Positions 51,397-60,780 are shown, numbered from the stretch's first letter. The stretch: DNA of 64,000 nucleotides from JACKEQ01 sp041389565 (GCA_041389565.1 JAWKRP010000004.1:372001-436000); one strand, 5' to 3'. The notes: generated by a model from the letters alone, not told the origin. Program-made: numbers and translations.

Positions 51397-52773
51397 GTGA
51401 CCGACGACACGCTGACCACCGACCACCCGTTTCCGGTGCCCGCACCTCCACTTCCCCGGTGGGGTCTGGCGATCGCCTGGTCGCTCGACGAGCCCGGGCG
51501 GGTCGGCGAGACCCTCGTGCTCCATGGGTCCGCGGGCACCGTGGGGCGCGGTGAGGGCGAGGGGAGCGCCCGCATGCTCCCGTGGCGCATCCGTCCCGGT
51601 GCCTCGCATCCCGCAGGAGCCCTCGCCACGCGGCGGATCTCGCGGTCGCAGCTCGAGGTGCGCGGCTCCGCGGGCTCGCTCACCGTTCGCAACGTCGGGA
51701 AGACCGCCCTGCGGGCCGGGGGCCGGGTGCTCGACGAGGTGGTGCTCGGCGAAGGTCAGTGCTTCGAGCTCGACAACGCCATGGTGCTCGTCGCCGTGCG
51801 CCGCTCGGTCGAGCCTCCCGCGCTCGAGCACCCCTTCCCCGACTTCGCGTTCGGGAGCGCCGACCCGTTCGGGATGGTCGGCGAGTCCGAGCTCGCGTGG
51901 CGCCTGCGCGAGGAGATCGCCTTCCTGGCGGCCCGCACGGGGCACGTGTTCGTGACGGGCCCGTCGGGAGCGGGCAAGGAGCTGGCGGCGCGCGCGCTGC
52001 ACGGGCTGAGCGACCGGTCGGGGTGGGTCGCCCGCAACGCGGCCACGATTCCCGAGCCCCTCGCCGAAGCGGAGCTGTTCGGCAACCGGCGCGACTATCC
52101 GAACCCCGGGATGCCCGACCGCGCCGGCCTCGTCGGTGAGGCTCACGGCGGAACGCTCCTGCTCGACGAGGTCGGTGAGCTGCCGCTGGCGGTCCAGGCG
52201 GGCCTGTTGCGCCTGCTCGACGACGGGGAGTACCAGCGGCTCGGGGAGTCCCGCACGCGCCGGTCGTCCGCACGGGTGCTCGGCGCCACGCACCGCGAGC
52301 CCGAGGTGCTCAAGCACGACCTGCTCGCCCGGTTCCGGCACCGGCTCGAGGTGCCGGGGCTCGAGCGGCGCCCGGAGGACGTCCCGCTGCTCGTCACGCA
52401 CCTGCTCCGCCAGGCCCGGGCCGCCGATGCCAGCCTGTCGCGGTTCTTCGACGGCGACACGCCCCGCATCACTCCCCGGTTCGTGCAGGCGCTGCTCGGG
52501 CGCGCCTGGAACACGCACGCACGCGAGCTCGATCGCCTGCTCTGGGAGTCCGTGCGAGCGGCCCGCGCGCCGTTCCTGGACACGGAGGAGCCCGTTCCCG
52601 GCGTGGTGCCCGCTGTCGATCCGTCCGACCTCACCCCGGACCGCATCCGCGAAGCCCTCGCGGCATGCGACGGCGTGGTGTCGCAGGCCTGGAAGGCGCT
52701 CGGTCTGAATAGCCGCGATCAGCTCAGGCGGCTCCTGCGGAAGCACGGCATCCAGGCGGGAGGCGCGGAGTAA
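51397..52773 (+). CDS. FHA-AAA+-Fis HTH protein lacking the sigma-54 contact motif
   Basis: A 458-residue protein built like a sigma-54 enhancer-binding protein. An FHA-like domain (residues about 45-135, GTVGRGE, RRISRSQLEV, TALRAGGRVL) precedes an AAA+ domain with Walker A GPSGAGKE (188-195), ELFG (226-229), Walker B LLLDE (254-258) and LARFRHRLEVPGL. A Fis-type helix-turn-helix ends it (VVSQAWKALGLNSRDQLRRLLRKHG). In place of GAFTGA after ELFG there is NRRDYPNPGMPDR, so it should not remodel sigma-54 polymerase. The FHA domain suggests it reads phospho-threonine made by the nearby Ser/Thr kinases. The start is GTG with AGGGG upstream. Confidence 0.87.
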   Translation: MTDDTLTTDHPFPVPAPPLPRWGLAIAWSLDEPGRVGETLVLHGSAGTVGRGEGEGSARMLPWRIRPGASHPAGALATRRISRSQLEVRGSAGSLTVRNVGKTALRAGGRVLDEVVLGEGQCFELDNAMVLVAVRRSVEPPALEHPFPDFAFGSADPFGMVGESELAWRLREEIAFLAARTGHVFVTGPSGAGKELAARALHGLSDRSGWVARNAATIPEPLAEAELFGNRRDYPNPGMPDRAGLVGEAHGGTLLLDEVGELPLAVQAGLLRLLDDGEYQRLGESRTRRSSARVLGATHREPEVLKHDLLARFRHRLEVPGLERRPEDVPLLVTHLLRQARAADASLSRFFDGDTPRITPRFVQALLGRAWNTHARELDRLLWESVRAARAPFLDTEEPVPGVVPAVDPSDLTPDRIREALAACDGVVSQAWKALGLNSRDQLRRLLRKHGIQAGGAE

Positions 52774-52834
52774 TCGGCCGAAATCGCCGGGCGGCGGGAG
52801 ACCGGTGACGTGTGCTCACCACCCTGGAGTCCCC

Positions 52835-53338
52835 ATGCGCTTCGCCATCGTCGCCGTGCTCGCCGCGGCCTGTGCCCCCGAGATCCCCGAGCCCATCGAC
52901 CTCGACGCGTTCGAGGCCCGCCTCGACCCCGGCACGGCGCGGATGGCGGGCGAGATGCCCATCGTGGGGGCGTTCGATCGCGACGTGAACCGGAACGAGG
53001 CCGCACTGTGGACGGATGCCGTGGAGTTCCACGTCGATGCCACGGAAGGCGACTGGGTGATGCTGGGCGGCGAGGTGACCCTGCCGGTGGCGGCGATCCC
53101 GGAAGGGGAGTGGGTCGAGGTGGACGACCGCGACCACTGGATCTACGGCTGCAGCGGCCCGCGAGATCGCGCGATTCGTTATGATGGAAGCGCAGAATCG
53201 GTCTGGGTGCACCGCGAGCCCGTCGACATCGGGCCCGGAGCGCAGCGCACCCCGGAACGGCTCATGCTCGTCGCGTCGTTCGGCCGAGCGGGGGTGGTCG
53301 GGGTCGTCGTAGAGCCCTCGGTCGGCGAGCCCGACTGA
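52835..53338 (+). CDS. Small predicted lipoprotein, 167 aa
   Basis: A hypothetical lipoprotein. The ATG at 52835 has GGAG (52826-52829) 5 bases upstream and starts the signal MRFAIVAVLAAAC (Ala at +2). The mature protein is acidic, with strands FHVDATEGDWVMLGGEVTLP, EWVEVDDRDHWIYGC and LMLVASFGRAGVVGVVV. The region around 53180 (GCGATTCGTTATGATGGAAGC) is locally AT-richer than the rest, without an obvious reason. No family is recognised. It is the gene immediately downstream of the FHA-AAA+ protein, 61 bp away. Confidence 0.7.
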   Translation: MRFAIVAVLAAACAPEIPEPIDLDAFEARLDPGTARMAGEMPIVGAFDRDVNRNEAALWTDAVEFHVDATEGDWVMLGGEVTLPVAAIPEGEWVEVDDRDHWIYGCSGPRDRAIRYDGSAESVWVHREPVDIGPGAQRTPERLMLVASFGRAGVVGVVVEPSVGEPD

Positions 53339-53362
53339 GCGGAACGGCCCGGTCAGGGAAGC

Positions 53363-54130
53363 CTACTGGCGCGACTCGATCAGGGTGTCCATCTCCTCGC
53401 CACGGTTGCGGAGCGCGTTCACCGCGAGGTCGAGCGCGATGCCGTCCGGCAGGTCGAGGCCGAGGAGCGCGTACGCGATCCAGTTCGCCTGGAACCGACG
53501 GCTTCCGCCCGTGGGCAAGGGCTCGTAGAAGTCGAGGATGAAGTTCTGGTCGATGCGGGCGAGCCCGGACGACAGCGTGGTGGGGTCGACCACGAGCTGG
53601 CGGGCGAGCGCGCCGACACGGCCGTCGGGCAGGGCGACCCAGCGCACCGTCATCGTGAACGTCTGCTCCGAGGTGCCGAGGATGCCCACGTCGTTCACGC
53701 GGAACGCCTCGAACGTGTAGCTGTCGCACGCGTGGGACAGGAAGCAGTCGCGGTCGGTGGACGTGAGGACGTCGTACTCGAGGGTGGTCGTGAAGTCCGC
53801 GGCGATGGTGTCGGACGTGATGATGCCGATGAGGTCGTCGACCTCCGAGCGCTGGGGGATGGTGACGGCGATGCCGCCGATCGCTTCGATCTCGCCCACG
53901 TCGATGCCGGCGGTCGCGAGGTCTTCCGTGGACAGCTCGCCCACGCGGTACCCCTCCAGCAGCGGCTCGGCGTTCTCGTCGATGCGCGCGCTGAGGCCGG
54001 CCACCGTGGCTTCGGTGAACGCATCGCCGTCGTCGAAGTGCACGAACCCGAACACGGCGAGGTCTTCGAGCGCCTGGGGCGCATCGACCACACGGCACGC
54101 GGAGAGTCCGAGCCAGAGGACGGGGAACAT
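53363..54130 (-). CDS. Predicted lipoprotein, 255 aa
   Basis: A hypothetical lipoprotein. The signal is short (MFPVLWLGLSAC, Arg at +2). The body is mixed alpha/beta (LEDLAVFGFVHFDDGDAFTE, IAVTIPQRSEVDDLIGIITS, TFTMTVRWVALPDGRVGALA, NFILDFYEPLPTGGSRRFQ). No Shine-Dalgarno sequence precedes the ATG. Instead CTATAG lies only about 7 bases upstream, so the message may be leaderless. Position: divergent from the propeller protein at 54236 and convergent with the small lipoprotein at 52835. Family unknown. Confidence 0.72.
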   Translation of the reverse strand: MFPVLWLGLSACRVVDAPQALEDLAVFGFVHFDDGDAFTEATVAGLSARIDENAEPLLEGYRVGELSTEDLATAGIDVGEIEAIGGIAVTIPQRSEVDDLIGIITSDTIAADFTTTLEYDVLTSTDRDCFLSHACDSYTFEAFRVNDVGILGTSEQTFTMTVRWVALPDGRVGALARQLVVDPTTLSSGLARIDQNFILDFYEPLPTGGSRRFQANWIAYALLGLDLPDGIALDLAVNALRNRGEEMDTLIESRQ

Positions 54131-54235
54131 CCGTGCCTATAGTCGGATCGCTTTCGGAGCTCCACGGATGCGGATACACGGGTGTGCGGGTCGGCCCCTG
54201 CAGCGCATCCGCGGCGGCCCGAACGGAGACTCCGG

Positions 54236-56437
54236 ATGTCCTCGCCCCTCGCCCTCGCCCTGGTCCTGGCAGCTCCCGCCGCTCTCGGATCGGACGCCAC
54301 GTTCGCCGCTCAGAAGGAGGCCGTGAAGAAGAAGGTGGCCCGCCAGTTCGAGCACGATCCCCGCGAACGGTCCCACGGAGCGGGGCGCATCCCGTGTCGC
54401 ATCGATGCCGTCTCCGCGTCGCTGGCATCGGCCATCGCGCCGCTGGAGGCGGAGTACCTGGGCATGGAGGTCGACTCGGGTCCGTACCGGGTCGCGTGGC
54501 TCGACCTCCCGCAGATGACCCTGACTCCGGGGCCCCTCGTCCGCGTTCAGCTCTTCGAGGCCGGCGAGTCGACCGACGTGTCGGTGCTCGTGAAGGCCAC
54601 GAACCTCCTGACGGAGAACCCGTTCCCCGTCGCCGTCTCGCTCGTCGAGAACCTCGCCAGCCTCTGTCGGGGGGACGCCGCGGCCCTCCCGAACGACACC
54701 GGTCCGTTCCGGTCCAGCGCGATGCCCACGCTGAAGTCGGGCGTCGCACGCGGGCCGTTCGCTGCGTCCACGGGCTCGGAGCCCCTGCCCGGGCTCGCCG
54801 TGCGTCGGTACGCCGATCCCGACGCCACGCTGGAGCTCGTCGTCGACGTGAAGGGAGGTGGGGGAAAGGTCCCCGCGCCGCGGCCGATCGCCCGCCGGGT
54901 CCGCATCGAGCGCGACGGCAGCGTCCAGGAGTCCCGGGTGGACGGGTTCCCGGTGTCGGAGGTGGAGTGGCTCGATGCCTCGCGGGGGCTGGTGATCCTC
55001 GGCGACGAGCTCGTCCGGTTCGGCTCCGACGCCTCGGTCGCCTGGCGTGCTCCTGCGGCCCAGGGGTTCCTGCTCGGCGACACGGTGGTCGTGCGCCTGC
55101 CCCGCGAGGACAAGCCACAGCTGGAGGCGCGGTCGGTGGCGGACGGCGCCCGGAAGTGGAAGGTCCGCGTGCCAGCGGACGCGCAGCTCACCGCCGTGGG
55201 CGGGTCGCTCGCGATGCTCGCCGAAGGAGAGCTCGGGTGGGTCGACCCCGCGAGCGGCCAGGTGGGTCGGGGAACCCGTGCGCGCGGGGCCGTCGGCGCA
55301 GGGGACCGCTTGGTGGTGCTCACCTCCGACGGCTCGATCCAGGCGATGGCGCCGGGCGGTGACGTGCGCTGGTCCACGTCGGTGGGGTCTCCGGTGCGCG
55401 TCAGCGGTGCGGGCTCGACGGTCCATGTGCTCACGGACGCATCCTGGCGGCGGTGGGACGCCGACACCGAGGCTCCGGAGGTCCCGCTCCCTTCTCCCGC
55501 GCGGAGCGAGCCGGTGCTCGGGCCCGATGGCACCTGGGCGTGCTCCACCCGGAGCCAGGTGGTGCTCGTCCCGAGCGGGGGCTCTCCTCTCGAGGTGCGG
55601 CGTCCCGTCCCGGCGACTGGAGGCGCGGATCGCCTGACGGCCCTGCCCGAAGGCGTGCTCGTCCAGGACGATGCGAGCGTGTTCCTGGTGCGCTGGGACG
55701 GCACGGTCCCGTGGTCGTTCGCGGGCATCGCGGGTGTGGAGTGGTCGTCGGGAGACCTGCGCGAGCGGCTCCGGGTGATGCACGAGGCGAGCCAGGCGAG
55801 CTGGTGGTTCGACGAGGTGCCCCCTGCGAAGGTGGAGGCGATGGCGAGGTCCGTGGAGGCCCAGATCGCGGCGCAGCGCGCGGCCTCGGATCGGGTCTCG
55901 GTGTGGATGGGCTCGGTTGCAGCGGAGGCCTCCGCGCCCGCCGCCGCCGAGATCTACTCGGCCTCCCGGTCCTACCAGCGCACGATGAGCGCCATCCAGC
56001 TCTCGCAGACGGCGGTCGGCGGGGGGGCCGGCGCCCATGCGGCGGCGGTGCAGGAGCAGCAGGAAGCGGCCGACCAGCGAGGCCGGCTGCGCCTGGAGGA
56101 TCTCCGTAGGCACCGTGAAGAGGCCGTCCAGGACGGGTTCTTCGTGCAGGTGCTGCGTCGCGACGCGCGGATCGGCGTGTTCGCGGTGCGGATTGCCGAC
56201 GGTCACTGGCAGGAGCTCTGGCTCGGGCCCGACGTTCCGGTGGGGCAGGACGTGCTCCCGGGGCCGGGCCGGCCGTCGGTGACGGACGCCGGCTTCGCGA
56301 TGGCCGTCGTGCCGCCGGACGCCGGCCAGTGGGAGAACGCCGATGCGGTGGGCTTCCTGCCGACGGCGCAGCCTCGTTGGCAGTCGTACGGGTGGGGCCC
56401 GTGGCAGCCGCCGGAGAGCTTCCGGGGCGCGCGCTAG
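54236..56437 (+). CDS. Exported PQQ-propeller-like protein
   Basis: A 733-residue exported protein. The ATG at 54236 follows GGAG (54225-54228) by 7 bases; the signal peptide is MSSPLALALVLAAPAALG. Residues 20-200 form a first domain with a LASLCRGDAAAL segment. The middle has PQQ-like propeller blades, recognisable by repeated A-W or G-W strand ends: LVRFGSDASVAWRAPA, ARSVADGARKWKVRVP, LGWVDPASGQVGRGTR, IQAMAPGGDVRWSTSV and VFLVRWDGTVPWSF. The C-terminus is helical, rich in Ala/Gln (QEQQEAADQRGRLRLEDL), and may be a coiled coil. Function unknown. Confidence 0.8.
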   Translation: MSSPLALALVLAAPAALGSDATFAAQKEAVKKKVARQFEHDPRERSHGAGRIPCRIDAVSASLASAIAPLEAEYLGMEVDSGPYRVAWLDLPQMTLTPGPLVRVQLFEAGESTDVSVLVKATNLLTENPFPVAVSLVENLASLCRGDAAALPNDTGPFRSSAMPTLKSGVARGPFAASTGSEPLPGLAVRRYADPDATLELVVDVKGGGGKVPAPRPIARRVRIERDGSVQESRVDGFPVSEVEWLDASRGLVILGDELVRFGSDASVAWRAPAAQGFLLGDTVVVRLPREDKPQLEARSVADGARKWKVRVPADAQLTAVGGSLAMLAEGELGWVDPASGQVGRGTRARGAVGAGDRLVVLTSDGSIQAMAPGGDVRWSTSVGSPVRVSGAGSTVHVLTDASWRRWDADTEAPEVPLPSPARSEPVLGPDGTWACSTRSQVVLVPSGGSPLEVRRPVPATGGADRLTALPEGVLVQDDASVFLVRWDGTVPWSFAGIAGVEWSSGDLRERLRVMHEASQASWWFDEVPPAKVEAMARSVEAQIAAQRAASDRVSVWMGSVAAEASAPAAAEIYSASRSYQRTMSAIQLSQTAVGGGAGAHAAAVQEQQEAADQRGRLRLEDLRRHREEAVQDGFFVQVLRRDARIGVFAVRIADGHWQELWLGPDVPVGQDVLPGPGRPSVTDAGFAMAVVPPDAGQWENADAVGFLPTAQPRWQSYGWGPWQPPESFRGAR

Positions 56438-56438
56438 G

Positions 56439-59006
56439 CTAGGAGCGCTCGTCCACGCTTCGGATGAGCCGGAACCCGACACTCCAGTTCCGGAGCGAGC
56501 CTCCCGACCAGTCCGCGAGGTCGGAGCGCATTCTCTCGACGGGGCCAGACCAGTCGCCTCCGCGAACTGCGTATCGTACGGTGGAGTCCCAGGCGCTACC
56601 CGGGTCGATGGGGAGCCGCTGTGGCGGCGTGCGTCGTTCCTCCCAGCGTTCCGCGCACCACTCCCGCACGTTGCCGCCCAGGCCCCGGACTCCGTACGGG
56701 CTCACGTCGAGTGGGAAGCCCATCACGGGTTGTACGACGGGGTGTCCTGGGTGGCTGAATCGACAGCAGCCGAAGCTCGGGTCCACCTCGTCGCCCCACG
56801 GGTATCGCCGGCCATCCACTCCGCGCGCGGCCTTCTCCCATTCGAACTCCGACGGGAGGCGCCAGGCCTGCCCTGTCCGGGTCGCTTCCCAGCTCGCGTA
56901 CGCCTCCGCGCAGCCGCGGTGGACCATCACAACCGGCCAGTCTGGTTCCCAGACATCCCCGTCCGCGTCGGGACGCAGCTCGAACCCGCCATCTGGACGG
57001 CGACCGTAGATCATGGTGCCGCGGGCGCTTCCGGCGCTTCGTTCCTGGGGTGCCCAGTCCAGAGCATCCGCCTCGAGTCCTCGAGCGACGAGGTCGTCGA
57101 GGAATTCGATGTACTCTCGATTGGTGACGGGGAACCTTCGAATCACGAAGGCGTCGCTCCAGATCTCTGTTCCCGGCGGCGCCGACGCGCCGGGCTCGTC
57201 GCCCCCGGCGATGAACCAGCCGGCGGGTACGTAGACCTCGTCTGAGCGAAGGGTACCCTTTCTCGGAAGGCCGATGTGATGGGCACGCGGTTCGAGTGTG
57301 TCGCTCCTGTGGACCACAACGGGCAGGCGGACGTCATGGCATTCGACGTGGGAGAGCTGGAGGACGTAGCTCCCGATCGGCATGGTCAGCCTCGTGATCG
57401 GCGTGGGCCCGCCAGTGGTTGCAAGTACCTCCACCAGCCGCTTTCCTCGCGTCTCACAGCGGTACAGGTGGACGATGGCACCCTTCGGCTCCGTCGTGAC
57501 GTCGAGGGTGCCCACGCCGCTCAGATAGGCCGCGTGTCGGCCATCCCGATCGTGGCGGCGAAGCAGGTTCTCCCACTCTCCTGCGGGGTGTTTGCGGGCT
57601 TCGGCCGCCTCGTGGGCCTCGCGGAACAGACGGGCGAGGCGCTCGTGGGCCGCAGGAAGGTCGGAGACGTAGTTCAGCGCGGCACGTAGATCCTCCTGGT
57701 GACGGACTCGTCCGATTCTCGCCAGGGTTCGCAGCTCCTCGGCCTCCGAGACCAGATCCCAGGCAGGCATCTTGGAGACCTCTTCCGCCCACGTGGGGAT
57801 GCCCTCGAGGAGGTCGGCTGCACGGGCTTCGAGCTCCTCGGCCTTTCGAACATGACCCTCGGCCTGTACGAGCTCGCGGTCTGCGCGTGCGACGAGCTCC
57901 AGCGCCTGCTCGGTACGGCGAGCCCCCTCCAACCAGTCGGTCATCCATCCCGTGACCTGCGCTGCCGTGGGGCGATCGGCCGGATCGCGGCTCATGGCCC
58001 GCTCACACAGGTCCCTGAGCTCGGAGGGAACGCGCTGGGACGTGATGGGCGTGGGGGGGCCGCTCTTGACCAGTTCCAGGATCCCGATCGGATCGGGACC
58101 GTCGTAGGGCGGGCGACCGGTCAAGACCTCATAGAGCAATGCGCCCAGCGCATACACGTCGGCGGCGGTCCCGACCTCGCGGAGACCCTGTGCCTGTTCG
58201 GGTGGCATGTACGCAGGTGTGCCAGCGACCAGGCCGTACCGCGTGGCGAACCTCCCGCCCTGGTCTGTCAGGGCTCGGGGCTCGCCGTCGATACCACCGA
58301 TGACCTTCACCAGGCCCCAGTCGACCACCAGCGCTTCTCCGTAGCGTCCGACGAGGATGTTCTCCGGTTTGAGGTCGCGGTGCGCCAGGCCCTTGTCGTG
58401 CGCGAATGCGATCGTGGCGCTGACCTGGCGGAGTACCTCGACCTTCCGATGCAGCGTCGGACCCCATCGGGTGGCACCCTCCGGGGTGGGAGGAACGGAC
58501 GCGTCCCATTCGTTCAGGAGCTCCCGGAAGGAGCGACCGTCGACTTCCCGCATGGTGAAGAACGCGCGTCCATCGGGGAGCCGACCCAGGTCGTGGACCG
58601 GAACGACACCGGGATGTTGGAGCTGCGCTGTGGCATGTGCTTCCTCGACGAAGCGCTCCAGGACCCCCGGCTGACCCATGGCACTCGCGTGAATGATCTT
58701 CATGGCGAGGACCCGGTTGAGCTGCAGGTCGCGGACTCGCCGGACTTCGCCCATTCCTCCGATTCCGATCGGTCCGAGGTCCTCGTACCGGTCGACGGGT
58801 TCCGCTCCTGCGGGTCGTTCGAGCGGCGCTCCGTGACCCTCGACGGGTACTGCGGAGTCCAGGAGTGTGGAGATGGTGTTCAATGCACCGTCAGCCGTTC
58901 CGCTCGCGCTGTCGAGAATCTCGAACAAGGTGTCCTGGAGGTCCTGTGGAAGCTCGCGGATCCGGCGAAGAGCTTCAGCGGGATCCGGCCTGGAATCGTT
59001 CTTCAT
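56439..59006 (-). CDS. Ser/Thr protein kinase with formylglycine-enzyme-like (SUMF1) domain
   Basis: A 855-residue cytoplasmic protein. The kinase has GIGGMGEVRRV (81-91), Lys 103 in AMK, HRDLKPEN (209-216), DWG at 229-231 in place of DFG (common in bacterial kinases) and MPPEQ, so it should be active. A helical linker with coiled-coil character follows (LVQAEGHVRKAEELEARAA). The last 240 residues match the FGE-sulfatase/SUMF1 fold: VPAGWFIAGGDE, RRFPVTNREYIEFL, WRLPSEFEWEKAARG, YPWGDE, GNVREWCAE and RGGDWSG. The catalytic Cys pair after RGG-W is absent (GPVERMRSDLADWS), so this domain probably binds a ligand. The ATG overlaps the TIGR02996 gene stop by 4 bp. Confidence 0.9.
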   Translation of the reverse strand: MKNDSRPDPAEALRRIRELPQDLQDTLFEILDSASGTADGALNTISTLLDSAVPVEGHGAPLERPAGAEPVDRYEDLGPIGIGGMGEVRRVRDLQLNRVLAMKIIHASAMGQPGVLERFVEEAHATAQLQHPGVVPVHDLGRLPDGRAFFTMREVDGRSFRELLNEWDASVPPTPEGATRWGPTLHRKVEVLRQVSATIAFAHDKGLAHRDLKPENILVGRYGEALVVDWGLVKVIGGIDGEPRALTDQGGRFATRYGLVAGTPAYMPPEQAQGLREVGTAADVYALGALLYEVLTGRPPYDGPDPIGILELVKSGPPTPITSQRVPSELRDLCERAMSRDPADRPTAAQVTGWMTDWLEGARRTEQALELVARADRELVQAEGHVRKAEELEARAADLLEGIPTWAEEVSKMPAWDLVSEAEELRTLARIGRVRHQEDLRAALNYVSDLPAAHERLARLFREAHEAAEARKHPAGEWENLLRRHDRDGRHAAYLSGVGTLDVTTEPKGAIVHLYRCETRGKRLVEVLATTGGPTPITRLTMPIGSYVLQLSHVECHDVRLPVVVHRSDTLEPRAHHIGLPRKGTLRSDEVYVPAGWFIAGGDEPGASAPPGTEIWSDAFVIRRFPVTNREYIEFLDDLVARGLEADALDWAPQERSAGSARGTMIYGRRPDGGFELRPDADGDVWEPDWPVVMVHRGCAEAYASWEATRTGQAWRLPSEFEWEKAARGVDGRRYPWGDEVDPSFGCCRFSHPGHPVVQPVMGFPLDVSPYGVRGLGGNVREWCAERWEERRTPPQRLPIDPGSAWDSTVRYAVRGGDWSGPVERMRSDLADWSGGSLRNWSVGFRLIRSVDERS

Positions 59007-60673
59007 GAGGAGCGCTCGAGCGTGGCGCCGCTGCCCTTGGGGACCACACGCCATGGGCCGCCCGGTGGCTGGCCCCGCGGCACGATGGTGCAGGTGAGCG
59101 TCTGGAGGCCGTCGAGCACCGTGGGCTCCAGGCCCGCGAACAGCTCCTGTGGGGGCGTGGACGCGAGGTGGGCGGACTCCGGGCGACCGAGCCGGGTGCG
59201 GATCTTCGACACCAGGTAGGGCAGGGGGTGCAGCCATGCGGCCTGATGGGACCGGAGGAGCGCGAGCATCTCGTTCTTGAGCGGACCGGACAGGCGGCCG
59301 CGTTGCTCCCACTCCACCTGGAGCTGCAGGAAGCGGCCGTAGGGGTCGCCCTCCTCGATCAGCGCGTCTGCGAGCACGGCGAGGGACGCCAGATCCTGCG
59401 CGGCGGCGAGCGTCAGCGCGCGATCCCGGATCTCCAGGCGGGCCTGGAGCGCGGCTCCGGCGTGGGAAGCGACGGCATCGAGCCACGTGGACGTGTCGGA
59501 CGGGAGCGGGGCATCCGGGCCGGGACGCGGGAAGTCCTGCTGCATCGTGTACAGCACGTCCCACTGGGTGCTCCCGAAGCTCCGCGAGGGATCGAGCCCG
59601 TCCACCACGGCCGCCAGGCGGTGGTCCGGGAGATCGGCCCAGCGGTCGCGGATCCCCCGCGCGACGGGCGCCCCGTCGTGGCGACCTCCCCGCAGCCACC
59701 ACACGAGCTCCGCAGTCCAGCGAGGGTCGGGACCGGGCCACCGGCCCAGCAGGCGGAGAGCGACGGCGGACGAGACCTCCAGGAGCCCGGCTGCGAACGC
59801 GGGCTGGTCGGCGGGATCCCCCGTGTCGGCGAGCTGATCCAGCCGGGCTTCGAGCGCACGGCCCGTCTCGGACGGGGCGCCTGCGTGCCACAGGTGCAGG
59901 CGCGACACGGTGTCGAGGGCTTCGGCGATCTGCCCGTGGGGCGTCGACTGCCAGAGCGCGAGGAGGTGCCGGATTGCGCCCGCCGTGTCGCCGGAGCGCA
60001 GGGCGTCCAGGGCGTCGGGCACGGGCTCGGTGGGGGATGCGGGAGCGGACCCGACCTCGGCGCCGGGCTCCCAGGGGCTCGCGGGCACCAGCACATCGGC
60101 GTGACGCCCCCAGATGGCTTCGGTGCCCTCAGGCACGATCAGGTCGCGATTGAAGGTGCGCGGGCTGGCTCCGAAGGCGCGCACCAGCTCCGTGGCGACG
60201 GGGGACTTCGCCTTCTGGGGGTCTCTCCCGGGCGCGATGGGGACGGGCACGGACACCCGGATCGAAGGCCGCGGACCGTACGACTTCCCGATCGTGCAGA
60301 CGGGCCAGGCCGCGAACGGTGGACGGCGCCCGTGGCCCTTCGTCTCGAACCCCCTCGCGGCGGGCTCTTCGGGACCCTCGATGTACGTGGTGAGCTCGAA
60401 GTCCGGGAACCGGGCGAGCTGGCGCGCGATCTCCGGGGTGATCGGGCTGTCTGCAGGCGGCAGGCTGTCGCGGAGGATGGTGATGCACGGCCCGTCGATC
60501 CACGGCACGAGCTCCGGGAACCTCGACGGGAACGAGGCGGCCCGGCGGTCGTCCTGCCCGGTGAACCCGATGGGCGCGCCCGGGATCCGCCGCTCGAGCA
60601 GCGCTTCGACGGCCTGGAGGGCGTTGCCGGCGAACGTCCCGTGGACGTGGACGAGCGCGAACGCGGTGGGCAT
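59003..60673 (-). CDS. TIGR02996-domain protein coupled to the kinase
   Basis: A 556-residue cytoplasmic protein. The N-terminal half contains basic and Pro-rich strands (FALVHVHGTFAGNALQAVEALL, GFTGQDDRRAASFPSRFPELVPWI) that may be a separate domain. The TIGR02996 motif is clear near residue 430: LAVLADALIEEGDPYGRFLQLQ, followed by WEQRGRLSG and HQAAWLHPL. This short domain is found in many myxobacterial and planctomycete proteins, often near kinases. Function is unknown. GGAGAG lies 8 bases before the ATG. Overlap of its stop with the kinase ATG shows the two are made together. Confidence 0.82.
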   Translation of the reverse strand: MPTAFALVHVHGTFAGNALQAVEALLERRIPGAPIGFTGQDDRRAASFPSRFPELVPWIDGPCITILRDSLPPADSPITPEIARQLARFPDFELTTYIEGPEEPAARGFETKGHGRRPPFAAWPVCTIGKSYGPRPSIRVSVPVPIAPGRDPQKAKSPVATELVRAFGASPRTFNRDLIVPEGTEAIWGRHADVLVPASPWEPGAEVGSAPASPTEPVPDALDALRSGDTAGAIRHLLALWQSTPHGQIAEALDTVSRLHLWHAGAPSETGRALEARLDQLADTGDPADQPAFAAGLLEVSSAVALRLLGRWPGPDPRWTAELVWWLRGGRHDGAPVARGIRDRWADLPDHRLAAVVDGLDPSRSFGSTQWDVLYTMQQDFPRPGPDAPLPSDTSTWLDAVASHAGAALQARLEIRDRALTLAAAQDLASLAVLADALIEEGDPYGRFLQLQVEWEQRGRLSGPLKNEMLALLRSHQAAWLHPLPYLVSKIRTRLGRPESAHLASTPPQELFAGLEPTVLDGLQTLTCTIVPRGQPPGGPWRVVPKGSGATLERSS

Positions 60674-60727
60674 GCGGGACTCTCCGGAGGGTCGGCGAGC
60701 CTACCACCACGGCTCCGACAGCGGAAA

Positions 60728-60742
60728 GTGAATGTAATTCAC
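60728..60742 (+). promoter_or_regulatory. AT-rich palindrome upstream of the -35 box
   Basis: GTGAATgtaATTCAC, a perfect 6-bp inverted repeat with a 3-base centre, ends 9 bp before the TTGAAG -35 hexamer. Its low GC content stands out. The location suits an activator binding next to RNA polymerase. The divergent TIGR02996-kinase unit begins 55 bp away on the other side. Confidence 0.5.
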
Positions 60743-60751
60743 AGCAATCGT

Positions 60752-60780
60752 TTGAAGTCTCTGGGGTCGCGCGGTACATC
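60752..60780 (+). promoter_or_regulatory. Candidate sigma-70 promoter of the lipoprotein at 60803
   Basis: TTGAAG (60752-60757) and TACATC (60775-60780) are 17 bp apart. The ATG is 22 bp after the -10 with GGAG between. The form is the same as at 12501-12529 upstream of ftsQ. Confidence 0.6.

Noticed and set aside
51397..52773. A sigma-54-dependent transcription activator
   Set aside because: The GAFTGA loop that contacts sigma-54 is absent, so the name enhancer-binding protein would overstate the evidence.
56439..59006. An active formylglycine-generating enzyme
   Set aside because: The two cysteines required in the active site are missing from the C-terminal domain.
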